From positions 1 to 64,000 of the forward strand of contig DASVQQ010000032.1 in NCBI GenBank assembly GCA_036389035.1: a stretch of 64,000 nt of DNA, written 5' to 3'. The DNA comes from Jatrophihabitans sp. GTDB taxonomy: Bacteria; Actinomycetota; Actinomycetes; Mycobacteriales; Jatrophihabitantaceae. A program made the translations under genes and the position numbers. Of this stretch, positions 35,461 to 44,937 are shown piece after piece. The notes beneath the pieces were generated by a model. The model saw only the letters and a list, made by a program, of their open reading frames with translations. It was not told the origin of the DNA and made no database searches. Numbering within the stretch: the first letter of the stretch is position 1; the number at the start of each line of letters is the position of its first letter.

Positions 35461-35730
35461 GCACGGGGAAAGCAGTACGCGGGGGGAACCGCGGGACCAT
35501 CGGGGGATGCAGTACCAGCAAGGCAAGCAGTGCAGCAGGGGGACGTAGTACCGCACGGGGAACGTAGTACCGCACGGGGAACGCAGTACCGCACGGGGAA
35601 CGCAGTACCGCACGGGGAAGCAGTACAGCAGGGGGAAGCACCACAGCAAGGAAAGCAGTACAGCAGGGGGAAGCACCACAGCAAGGAACGCAGTACAGCA
35701 GGGGGATGCAGTACAGCACGGGGCACGGGA
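35461..35730 (+). repeat. Tandem array of about fourteen 17-19 bp units
   Basis: Units follow GCAGTACmGCAsGGGGAAc. The middle four (about 35540-35614) are nearly identical; those to either side vary in a few positions or alternate between GCAGTACAGCAGGGGGAA and GCACCACAGCAAGGAA. There are no spacers between units. The gradient of identity suggests growth by slippage. Each unit has a run of four or five G on the plus strand. Confidence 0.9.
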
Positions 35731-35774
35731 TGCTCCGCAGGCACCGGTACGGGACTGCCGGCGCCTGCGGAGCA
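35731..35774 (+). terminator. Long GC-rich hairpin after the repeat array
   Basis: TGCTCCGCAGGC (35731-35742) pairs perfectly with GCCTGCGGAGCA (35763-35774); after one mismatch four more pairs (CCGG/CCGG) continue inward, leaving a 10-nt loop. It could end a plus-strand transcript of the array or the minus-strand transcript of the small membrane protein gene; no U-run follows on the plus side beyond CCTTTGTG. Confidence 0.6.
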
Positions 35775-35823
35775 CCTTTGTGTCAGCACCCTTTGCGTGT
35801 CAGCACCTTGCGTGTCAGCACCT
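35775..35823. repeat. Three tandem copies of a TTTGYGTGTCAGCACC-type unit
   Basis: Three near-identical 15-17 bp units lie between the hairpin and the small membrane protein gene. They are unrelated in sequence to the larger array beside them. Confidence 0.75.
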
Positions 35824-35834
35824 GCGGGTGAGAC

Positions 35835-36071
35835 CTAGGGGTCGCCACCCTCATCACCGGCCACCCCGGCCGCTGAGTCCTCGGCCGAGTTCCCGGCGGC
35901 AGGCTCCCGGTCGAAGATCAACCAGTAGCCGGCGGCCACCAGGCACAGCACGCCGAGGATCAGATCGGTCGGCTCGTCGCTCGATCGGTACTGAAATCCG
36001 AAGGCCAGCGCGCCGAGCAGGGCGAAGCCGCCGACCAGCCATCGAAAGCCAGGCGGCTGGGTCCTCATCAT
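35835..36071 (-). CDS. Small two-helix membrane protein
   Basis: 78 residues. Two hydrophobic segments, WLVGGFALLGALAFGF (about 11-26) and LILGVLCLVAAGYWLIF (about 37-53), are separated by an acidic turn (RSSDEPTD). The C-terminal 25 residues are acidic and disordered. I cannot name the family. Coding potential is supported by typical high-GC codon use and a clean membrane pattern. It is followed downstream (minus strand) by the repeat region and hairpin. Confidence 0.6.
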   Translation of the reverse strand: MMRTQPPGFRWLVGGFALLGALAFGFQYRSSDEPTDLILGVLCLVAAGYWLIFDREPAAGNSAEDSAAGVAGDEGGDP

Positions 36072-36139
36072 CTGTTCAGATTAAGCGCTGGCGTGGACTG
36101 CTCAGCGAGCCTCGGCGGCTCAGCCCGAGCCTCAGCAGC

Positions 36140-38134
<1,995 letters not shown>

Positions 38135-38224
38135 GTCGATCCTCCTTGGCGCGGTTCGCGCGCCGTTGGCTCCACGCTATGCCAGCCACCGGTCAGCCCC
38201 AACCACGCAGGCTGCCGGAGCCCC

Positions 38225-39139
38225 TCAGCCGAGCCGCGCCTGGACGCCCCAGCCGCCGGACCAGGCCACCCCCGGATCGAGCACGATCAGATCCGCGCCG
38301 GAGTTGAACGCGTCCGGGCCGCAGGTCATCGCCTCCACCGCGAGGCTGCGGCGAAGGCGATCCGAGCCCGGTTCGAAGTAATCGGAGGTGTAGACCTGCC
38401 ACCAGGTGAAGTCCGCCTCGGCCCAGATCACCAGCGTGGACCCGTGACCGGACAGCACGGCCCTGCTGGTCGCCTCGAAGTCCGGGCTCACCGCTGTGAA
38501 CGCGGTGTCCAGCCGCAGCCCGCGCAGCGACCGCGGCTCGGTGAAGTCGAACTCCGTCCCGCTCGTCCGGCGCAGTGCCACCGGCGCCAGGTTCGCATCG
38601 GTCTCCAGCCACTGCCCGGCCGGAAGGTGCAGCTCGAGGTCGTCCACCCGGGCATCCGGTAGCTGGAAGAACGGGTGGGTCGCCACCCCGAACGGGGCGG
38701 GCTCGGCGCCGGTGTTCAGCGCGCCCAGCTGGCACCGAAGGCCGTCCTCGGACAGCGACCAGGTCACGGTGACCCGCAGCTGGAAGGGGTACCCGGCGCT
38801 GGGCTCGCTCGGGACGCTGAGGGTGACCGCGTCGGACTCGGCGGCCTCCAGCTGCCAGAGCACGTCGCTGACCAGGCCGTGCAGGGCCGAGCCGGTGGCC
38901 GGCTCGGTGATCGGCAGCTGGTAGTGCCGGCCGCGCCAGGCCCATCGGCCGGACGGGATCCGGTTGGGCCACGGGGCCAGCACGGCGCCGTTGAAGGCCG
39001 GCGGCGTCTCATCGTCGGCGAACCCGTCCACGACGTCGACGCCGTTCACCGAGTAGCTCTGCAACGCCCCGCCCCGCTGGACCACCGAAGCCCGCTGGCC
39101 GCCGTGTTCGAGGTTCCATCGGTGACCGTTGACCGTCAT
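38225..39139 (-). CDS. Aldose 1-epimerase family protein
   Basis: 304 residues of the galactose mutarotase-like beta-sandwich fold. Conserved parts include APWPNRIPSGRWAWRGRHYQ, LHGLVSDVLWQ (catalytic-site histidine region), ATHPFFQLPD and YTSDYFEPGSDRLRRSLAVEAMTCGPDAFN near the C-terminus, with the glutamate of EAMTCGPDAFNSG as the likely base. It interconverts sugar anomers, but members of this branch (often called YeaD- or GalM-like) include glucose-6-phosphate epimerases. No sugar catabolism operon is adjacent. Confidence 0.92.
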   Translation of the reverse strand: MTVNGHRWNLEHGGQRASVVQRGGALQSYSVNGVDVVDGFADDETPPAFNGAVLAPWPNRIPSGRWAWRGRHYQLPITEPATGSALHGLVSDVLWQLEAAESDAVTLSVPSEPSAGYPFQLRVTVTWSLSEDGLRCQLGALNTGAEPAPFGVATHPFFQLPDARVDDLELHLPAGQWLETDANLAPVALRRTSGTEFDFTEPRSLRGLRLDTAFTAVSPDFEATSRAVLSGHGSTLVIWAEADFTWWQVYTSDYFEPGSDRLRRSLAVEAMTCGPDAFNSGADLIVLDPGVAWSGGWGVQARLG

Positions 39140-39269
39140 GGCGCGGCAGTCCTCTCATCGTGTGTCGAGCGGTTTCGCTTCATCGTGTCGAGCGATCCGC
39201 TTCAGTCCAACCTAGGCGAGGCCGGTGGCCACGGCGGCGCTCCCGGCCCTGCTTTGACAGGATGGGCCG

Positions 39270-41024
39270 GTGCCGCACCAGCTCGAGACCGCCGACGGGC
39301 TGCTGAGCGAGCTGCGCCGGCGCGGCCAGGCCCGAGGCGGCTTTCTCGCGCTCAGCCTGGCGCCCGAGCGTGGCCTGGGCATCGCCGAGCCGGGCGGGGG
39401 GCAGTGGGCGGTGGCGAGCACGGAGCCGGCCGCCGTGGTGGCGACGCTGGAGCGGGAGTTCCGGCCGCGTTGGGTGTGGTGGTCACAGCACACCCCGATC
39501 GCGCTCACCCACCACGGCGTGCGGGTGGCCACCTGCTGGGACCTGGTCGCGGTGCACCGGTTGCTCTTCGGCGGCTGGAGCAGTGACCCGGCGCTGATCT
39601 GGGCCACGCTGCACGACCTGGACCCGGCCTCGGCGCCGGGCACCGGCCAGCTCGACCTGTTCGGCGATGCCGGCGACGAGGGCACCGACCCGGAGGACCC
39701 GGTGCGCCCCGATCAGCACCTGCGGCCGGAATGGTCCGGTGGCGGGTGGGCGCGCACCCCGGCTCGGCTGGCCCGGTGGGCGCAGACGGCGCTGCGGGCC
39801 AGCGAGCTGCAGCGCCAGCGACTGGCCGCGGCGCCCGCGGCCGGCGACGTGCTGGCCACCGCCCGCTCCGAATCCGCCGCCGAACTGCTGTGCGCCGAGC
39901 TGACCGTCGACGGGCTGCCCATCGACCTGGCCCGCGCCGAGCAGATCATCGCCTCGTTCGCCGGCCCCCGGCCGCGCGACGCCCAGGACGCCGGCCTGCT
40001 GCGCGAACGCCGTGACAGCGTGGTGCTGCGGCTGCTGCCCAACCCGGACGGCATCGACCTGCGCAACCCGGCCCAGGTTCGCACCATGCTGGCCCGGGTC
40101 GGCATCGACGTCCCGGACACCCGGTCCTGGCGGCTGGAACGGTTCCTCGGCGCCCATCCGGTGGTCGAGGCCCTGCTGGCCTGGCGCAAGGCAGAGCGGA
40201 TCGCCACCACCTTCGGCTACGACTGGCTGGCTCGCAACGTCGGCCCGGACGCCCGGCTGCGCGGTGCCTGGAGCGGTTCGGACGGCGCGGCCGGGCGGAT
40301 GACCGCCCAGGCGGGCCTGCACAACATGCCCGCCGACCTGCGTCCGGCGGTGGCCGCGACCGCCGGCCAGGTCTTCGTCCGGGCCGACCTCGGGCAGATC
40401 GAGCCCCGGGTGCTCGCGGCGGTCTCGGGTGACCGGTCGCTGGCCAGGGCCACCCAGGACGACGACCTCTACGCCCCGGTGGCCAGCCGGCTGGGCGTCG
40501 ACCGGCCGACCGCCAAGATCGCCGTGCTGGCCGCGATGTACGGCCAGACCTCCGGGGCGGCCGGCCAGGCGCTGCAGGGCCTGGAGTCGGCGTACCCGGT
40601 GGCGATGCGCTACCTGCGCGAGGCCTACGACTCCGGACGCGCCGGACGAGCGGTGCGCACCTACGGCGGCCGGCTGGTGCGGATGTGGCCGACCCCGCCC
40701 AACCTGAACCCCGACCAGGAGCGGGCCACCGTCGCCAGCCGGGGCCGCTACGCCCGCAACGCGGTGATCCAGGGTGCGGCGGCCGAGCTTTTCAAGGCCT
40801 GGGCGGTCACCGTCCGGGCTCGGGGTCTGCCCTGGCAGGCCCAGGTGGTGCTCTGCCTGCACGACGAGTTGCTGGTGCAGGCGCCGGCCGAGCACGGACC
40901 GGCGGTGCGGCAGCTGCTCACCGACTGCCTGCAGGAGGCGGCGGCGCGGTGGGCGCCGGATGACTCGGTGCGCTTCGTCGCCGATGTCAGCGTGATCCGG
41001 CGCTGGTCGGAGGCCAAAGAGTAA
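39270..41024 (+). CDS. Bifunctional 3'-5' exonuclease/DNA polymerase (family A)
   Basis: 584 residues from a GTG start. The C-terminal two thirds are a family A polymerase: QAGLHNMPADLRPAV, VRADLGQIEPRVLAAVSGD (motif A), KIAVLAAMYGQTSGAAGQAL (motif B, O helix), and CLHDELLVQAP (motif C, HDE). The N-terminal 200 residues form a degenerate exonuclease-like domain lacking a clear DxE motif (WVWWSQHTPIALTHHGVRV). This short Pol I-like enzyme is found in many actinomycetes in addition to PolA and is thought to act in repair. No 5' nuclease domain is present. Confidence 0.9.
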   Translation: MPHQLETADGLLSELRRRGQARGGFLALSLAPERGLGIAEPGGGQWAVASTEPAAVVATLEREFRPRWVWWSQHTPIALTHHGVRVATCWDLVAVHRLLFGGWSSDPALIWATLHDLDPASAPGTGQLDLFGDAGDEGTDPEDPVRPDQHLRPEWSGGGWARTPARLARWAQTALRASELQRQRLAAAPAAGDVLATARSESAAELLCAELTVDGLPIDLARAEQIIASFAGPRPRDAQDAGLLRERRDSVVLRLLPNPDGIDLRNPAQVRTMLARVGIDVPDTRSWRLERFLGAHPVVEALLAWRKAERIATTFGYDWLARNVGPDARLRGAWSGSDGAAGRMTAQAGLHNMPADLRPAVAATAGQVFVRADLGQIEPRVLAAVSGDRSLARATQDDDLYAPVASRLGVDRPTAKIAVLAAMYGQTSGAAGQALQGLESAYPVAMRYLREAYDSGRAGRAVRTYGGRLVRMWPTPPNLNPDQERATVASRGRYARNAVIQGAAAELFKAWAVTVRARGLPWQAQVVLCLHDELLVQAPAEHGPAVRQLLTDCLQEAAARWAPDDSVRFVADVSVIRRWSEAKE

Positions 41025-41111
41025 CTGGGTGCGTCCCTAGTGCGCGGGCGGTAATCGTTCGCACCGTGCCCGGGTAGGCAGGTCGTACCCGAGTGACCTG
41101 ACCGATGGCGT

Positions 41112-41516
41112 TCAGGCTCGGACGGCGGCGACGGCTTCGATTTCGACGAGTTGATGCTGATAGCCGAGCACTGTGACTCCGTACAGGGTGCTGGGCGGTT
41201 CATGCGGTGCGAACGCGCCACGAACGACATTCCATGCGGTCACCAGGTCTTCGCGCTCGACTGATGCGACCAGGACGCGCGTTGTCACGACGTCATGCAG
41301 GGACGCGTCGGCTTCCTGGAGTGCTGCTCGCAGATTGGTGATGCATTGCGCAGCCTGTACTGCGTAGTCACCGACCGCGACGGTGTTGCCTTGCGCGTCG
41401 AGAGGACACGCACCGGCCAGAAACAGCAACTTCCGGCCTGTGCCCGCCGACGCTGCGTACGCATAATCCACGCGTGGCAGGGACCGGGAGCGGAGCAGGT
41501 CGACCGAACGGGACAT
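41112..41516 (-). CDS. RidA/YjgF-family protein lacking the catalytic arginine
   Basis: 134 residues with the YjgF fold: FLAGACPLDAQGNTVAVGD, QAAQCITNLRAALQEADAS, LVASVEREDLVTAWNVV and HQLVEIEAVAAV. Classical RidA deaminates reactive enamine/imine intermediates with an arginine in the PARxxVEV segment; here the equivalent reads PPSTLYGVTVLG with no arginine. The protein thus fits one of the Rid subfamilies without imine deaminase activity. It is followed by an inverted repeat and the hydrolase gene on the same strand, probably separate units. Confidence 0.87.
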   Translation of the reverse strand: MSRSVDLLRSRSLPRVDYAYAASAGTGRKLLFLAGACPLDAQGNTVAVGDYAVQAAQCITNLRAALQEADASLHDVVTTRVLVASVEREDLVTAWNVVRGAFAPHEPPSTLYGVTVLGYQHQLVEIEAVAAVRA

Positions 41517-41579
41517 GGAGTGGCGCTTCTACTTTCACGACTGTGCGTCTCGGGTGTTCTGCATCTTCGCAGACAAGGT

Positions 41580-41622
41580 GCAACGTCCGCTCATCGCCGG
41601 ATCCGGTGAACGCAGACGTTGC
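41580..41622 (-). terminator. Hairpin between hydrolase and RidA genes
   Basis: GCAACGTC (41580-41587) and GACGTTGC (41615-41622) form a perfect 8-bp stem; its loop contains the palindrome CCGGATCCGG. It lies between two minus-strand genes and probably ends the hydrolase transcript. Confidence 0.45.
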
Positions 41623-41674
41623 GGCGCAGCCGCCGAGAGGGAGAGCCTGAGGTTTCGAGCTCGGGCGGCGCGGG

Positions 41675-42535
41675 TCAGGTGGCGGCGATGAAGTCCGACA
41701 CCACCTGCGTGAACCGCTGCGCCGAATGGTGATGCGGCTGGTGGCTGGAGCCGGGAAAGATCGCCAGCGTGCTGTTGCGCAGGTGGGCGTGGGTCTCGTA
41801 CGCGTGCGCCACCGGCACCACCGGATCCCGCTCGGACCAGACGATCAGGGTGGGCAGATCCAGCCGGACGTGCTCGGACTCCAACAGCGAACCTCGTTGC
41901 CCGAACGGGTCGATCGCCATCTTCAGGGTGGAGAAGAACGCCGTCCTGGCCGGCGGCGAGACCAGCCCGCGCCCGGCCCGACCGAGGTTGGCGACCACGT
42001 CCGGGCTCAGCCGCAGTGAGCGGTGCAGCCGGGGCCGGCGGTAGAGGGCCGCGGTGCGGTGGTTGACCACGAATCGCACCAGGCTGTGCGCGCCGGGCAG
42101 CGTGGCCGCCCGCAGCACCGGGTGCACCCGCCGTCCCAGGCCACCGGCTGAGACCAGCACCAGCCGCCGCACCAGCTCGGGCCGGTCATGGGCCAGCTGC
42201 ATCGCCACCGCGCCGCCGAACGAGTGCCCCACCACGCTCACGTCCCGGGCGTCCAGTTCTGCCAGCAAGGCCGCCAGGCTGTCGGCGAAGTCGGCGAGCT
42301 CGTAACCGTCCTCGGGCTTGTCCGAGTCGCCGTGGCCGAGCAGGTCCGGCGCCAGCACCCGGTAGCCGCGCTCGGCCAGCTGCTCGGCGGCGCGGGAGAA
42401 GGTGGTGCTGTCGGAGACCATTCCGTGGATCAGCAGCACCACCGGCGCGTCGACCGGGCCCAGGTCCTGATAGGACAGCAACCTGCCCTGGTGCCTGATC
42501 ACACCGCGGGGGGCCACCGGCTCATGATGCCTCAT
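41675..42535 (-). CDS. Alpha/beta hydrolase
   Basis: 286 residues with the alpha/beta-hydrolase fold. The oxyanion-hole region is VVLLIHGMVSDSTTF, the nucleophile elbow VVGHSFGGAVAMQLA (Ser near residue 103), the acid likely in VWSERDPVVPVAHA, and the histidine in FPGSSHQPHHHSAQRF. These are all placed as expected for epoxide hydrolase/esterase-type enzymes. The substrate cannot be read from the sequence. Divergent from the DUF3817 gene with only 19 bp between. Confidence 0.93.
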   Translation of the reverse strand: MRHHEPVAPRGVIRHQGRLLSYQDLGPVDAPVVLLIHGMVSDSTTFSRAAEQLAERGYRVLAPDLLGHGDSDKPEDGYELADFADSLAALLAELDARDVSVVGHSFGGAVAMQLAHDRPELVRRLVLVSAGGLGRRVHPVLRAATLPGAHSLVRFVVNHRTAALYRRPRLHRSLRLSPDVVANLGRAGRGLVSPPARTAFFSTLKMAIDPFGQRGSLLESEHVRLDLPTLIVWSERDPVVPVAHAYETHAHLRNSTLAIFPGSSHQPHHHSAQRFTQVVSDFIAAT

Positions 42536-42554
42536 CCCGCCCTACCCTGATCCC

Positions 42555-42902
42555 ATGCCCAGCCAGCCGAATCCGACCACCACCGCAACCGCCCGGTCCG
42601 GGTCCGCCAGGTCTGCCTGGGCGGTCCGGTTGACCCGCGCGTTCCGGCTGGTGGCGATCGCCGAGGCGGCGTCCTGGCTGCTGCTGATCGTCGCCACGAT
42701 CGTGAAGTACAGCTTGGACGCCCCGCAGGGCGTGCACGTGCTGGGCCCGATCCACGGGGCGCTGTTCACGGCCTACGTGCTGCTGGCGCTGGTGGTGGCA
42801 TATCAGCTGCGCTGGAAGGTCTGGACGACGCTGGTCGTGTTGGCCGAGTCGATCCTTCCGGGCGGCGGCTTTCTGGCGGCCCGCCGGCCTGAGTTCCGTT
42901 AA
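42555..42902 (+). CDS. DUF3817 membrane protein
   Basis: 115 residues. After a polar start of about 25 residues comes the DUF3817 pattern, FRLVAIAEAASWLLLIVATI, IHGALFTAYVLLALVVAY and VVLAESILPGGGFLA. Three hydrophobic helices. Members lie near varied genes in Actinobacteria and have no known function. It starts 19 bp from the divergent hydrolase gene. Confidence 0.88.
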   Translation: MPSQPNPTTTATARSGSARSAWAVRLTRAFRLVAIAEAASWLLLIVATIVKYSLDAPQGVHVLGPIHGALFTAYVLLALVVAYQLRWKVWTTLVVLAESILPGGGFLAARRPEFR

Positions 42903-43015
42903 TGGCAGCTTGGTATTGATCTCATAACTTGATAAGGCACGCGTTGCCGAATAAGCGTTGCCTTCGATGGTGAGCGGTAATCTGCTTCGGTGATACCAAG
43001 TGCTGATGGCCATCA
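42903..43015. promoter_or_regulatory. Leader with stem-loop and 8-bp inverted repeats before the orphan membrane protein
   Basis: CTTGGTAT (42909-42916) and ATACCAAG (42993-43000) are perfect inverted repeats 76 bp apart. Between them, AAGGCA-CGC and GCGTTGCCTT (about 42935-42964) form an imperfect stem-loop with one bulge, and GCGTTGCC occurs twice. The region is AT-richer than its neighbours. Confidence 0.45.
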
Positions 43016-44218
43016 ATGAAGTTGCGCACTCTTCGAACCCCGCTGCGACGGTTGACAGAAGCTCGCCGAATGCGGAGCCTTTCAGAGTTATACCGGGTAT
43101 CTCGCAAGCGCCATAACATCCTGCGTGGCACGCTCGGGCCGGACTACGACGACGCACTGGGCAGCGCCTACATCAAACTGTGCGTCCGCGGTGAATCGCT
43201 TCTGCGATCTGAAACAAAGCGCGTGGAGCGGTTCGTGAGCGCGATGGTGGTACTGCTGTTGATGCTGGGGTTCTGCTACTTCTTATTGAGCATCGCGATG
43301 AGCGGCTCGGTGGCCGCATCCGCGTCCTACTTTGTTATCACCCTGGTGCTCATGTGGGCCTTCGGGATCATGGGGTTTCGAACCGACTCGCTATGGGTGA
43401 TGCTCTCGCCCAGTGCCGCGCTATGCGGGTTGTCAGGGCTGTTGCTGATGCTCGTGTCGTCGAAGCTGGGCGACTCAAAGATCTCCGGAGCGCAGCCTGT
43501 CCTGCAACAGGTCGCTGCCGGCTTGACGGCGGGTTCGGCCATCCTCCTGCTGATCTTCTCGGTGGTGATCGGCCTGGTGTACGTCATAGTGCGTCGGATA
43601 AGAGCAGTCCGCCTTCGGAGCTACCCCGAGGTCGCCGCTTTCTTGACCACCCAGGATTTGACGGAGTGGGTGACCAACTCGAAACTGTGCTTCGACAGGC
43701 TCGGAGATCGACGCGACAACATCCGCAAGCTGGAGCGGCTTGCCCTGCTCTTCGAAAATGGCTTCGGTCAGGCGCTGCAATGTTCGGATCATTCACAACA
43801 ACAGCCATTTGCCCTGGTCGCAGCACACTTTCGCAACCTTCGAAGCTGGATCGCTTTTCCTCAGGCAGACACCCGCGCCAATCTTCGACGTGAACTCGCC
43901 ACCACCCTGAATATTCTGGCTTCGGGTGAGTACCACTACCTGCCACGTGCCGAACACCCTTCCATCGCCAGTCACACGTCGGTGGCCCGGCGGTTGCTGA
44001 ACGCCGGTCGCACCATCCTGATCGGGGCACTGCCCATTCTCGCGCTCCTGGTGATCGAAACGACGAACGTGAATCTTGACGCAAGCGCGCGCACGACCTG
44101 GCTTATCGGTTCCATTGTCTGGGCTTGCGTCACCTATATCACCGCCATGGACCCGTTGTCGGCGGCGAAGTTCACGAGCGCTCGCGACTTACTCGCGGTG
44201 CTCACCCCACGAAAGTAG
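43016..44218 (+). CDS. Six-helix membrane protein of unknown family
   Basis: 400 residues with no family that I recognise. The basic N-terminus (LRTPLRRLTEARRMRSLSEL) precedes four hydrophobic helices (about residues 77-95, 102-121, 125-147 and 168-190). A soluble cytoplasmic domain of about 140 residues follows (YPEVAAFLTTQDLTEWVTNS, FPQADTRANLRRELATTL). Two final helices lie near 335-355 and 362-380. GC content and codon use are less biased than in neighbouring core genes, so acquisition is likely. No partner gene is adjacent. Confidence 0.65.
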   Translation: MKLRTLRTPLRRLTEARRMRSLSELYRVSRKRHNILRGTLGPDYDDALGSAYIKLCVRGESLLRSETKRVERFVSAMVVLLLMLGFCYFLLSIAMSGSVAASASYFVITLVLMWAFGIMGFRTDSLWVMLSPSAALCGLSGLLLMLVSSKLGDSKISGAQPVLQQVAAGLTAGSAILLLIFSVVIGLVYVIVRRIRAVRLRSYPEVAAFLTTQDLTEWVTNSKLCFDRLGDRRDNIRKLERLALLFENGFGQALQCSDHSQQQPFALVAAHFRNLRSWIAFPQADTRANLRRELATTLNILASGEYHYLPRAEHPSIASHTSVARRLLNAGRTILIGALPILALLVIETTNVNLDASARTTWLIGSIVWACVTYITAMDPLSAAKFTSARDLLAVLTPRK

Positions 44219-44250
44219 GACTGAGCGATTTCCTGAACGCGGCAACCCTG

Positions 44251-44937
44251 TCAGGGATGGATCGCCAGGCTGACGGTCAAGAACTGCTCCGGGGTGGCTT
44301 GCAGCACTTTGAGCCGCGGATCCGGGACGGCCAGGAAGGGCGGGGCGCGCAACGGCGCCAGCGGCGCCAGCCGGGGATCGGACAGGGTGGCCTCGACAGC
44401 GGCCTTGTCACCGCCGCAGATCAACGCGGCCAGCCGGCCGGCCTCGGGCAGCAGGATCCTGACCGCCACCTCGGCCGCCGCGGCGAAGGCCTGCCGGGCC
44501 TGGTTGCCCCGCCGCCGGGCGAAGCGCTGCTGTGACCAGCCACCGGCCTTGGTGGTGCCCTGGACGTAGCCCGAACCGACCTTGGACGACACCAGCTCAG
44601 CCCCGTCGAACACCCCGGCCGCGTAGCCGCCCCGGCGCACCAGCAGCACGCCAATCCGGCGGGGCTGGTTCAGGTGCAGTTGCAGCGAGGTCAGCGGCCG
44701 GGACGCGGTGGGCTGCCAGGGTCGAAACGGCACGTCGATCCACACCGTCGAGCCGTCGGCGGCGCTGATCACCACCCGCTCGGGCGAGCCGTCGTCGGGG
44801 ATGAGCCGGGTCTGCAGGCCGCCGTGCCGGTCGGCGAAGTTGTCCAGCCACTTCGGCAGCCGGGCGGCCGGCACCGTCAGCCGGCGGGCGTCCTGCGGTA
44901 CCGGAACCTCGCTGGCGGCCGGCTCAGGCGGTGACAC
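44251..44937 (-). CDS. acVLRF1-type peptidyl-tRNA hydrolase (Vms1-like release factor)
   Basis: 228 residues. The motif GTTKAGGWSQQRFARRR (about residue 129) is the signature of the bacterial Vms1/acRF1-like group; its GGxSQxR segment parallels the GGQ-like catalytic loop that cleaves peptidyl-tRNA on stalled large ribosomal subunits. A barrel-like N-terminal half (LTVPAARLPKWLDNFADRHGG) and helical C-terminus match the group. The protein likely frees stalled chains in ribosome quality control. The start overlaps the deoA stop by 14 bp, suggesting translation coupling with the nucleoside salvage operon. Confidence 0.85.
   Translation of the reverse strand: MSPPEPAASEVPVPQDARRLTVPAARLPKWLDNFADRHGGLQTRLIPDDGSPERVVISAADGSTVWIDVPFRPWQPTASRPLTSLQLHLNQPRRIGVLLVRRGGYAAGVFDGAELVSSKVGSGYVQGTTKAGGWSQQRFARRRGNQARQAFAAAAEVAVRILLPEAGRLAALICGGDKAAVEATLSDPRLAPLAPLRAPPFLAVPDPRLKVLQATPEQFLTVSLAIHP

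Larger units (their letters stand above)
35274..35834. other. 561-base intergenic region holding a tandem repeat array
   Basis: No supportable protein gene. It contains a promoter-like pair, about fourteen repeat units, a strong hairpin and three further 16-17 bp repeats, each listed separately. Both strands show open frames across the array because the unit lacks stop codons in several frames; their translations are repetitive and cysteine- or glycine-rich, unlike proteins. Confidence 0.65.

Noticed and set aside
35461..35730. Possible CRISPR array
   Set aside because: The repeat units are contiguous with no unique spacers, units are too short and uneven, and no cas genes are present.
35416..35838. 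Open frames on both strands across the 35.5 kb array as protein genes
   Set aside because: They exist because the repeat unit lacks stops; the translations are repetitive with abundant Cys or Gly/Gln and no start signals or domains.
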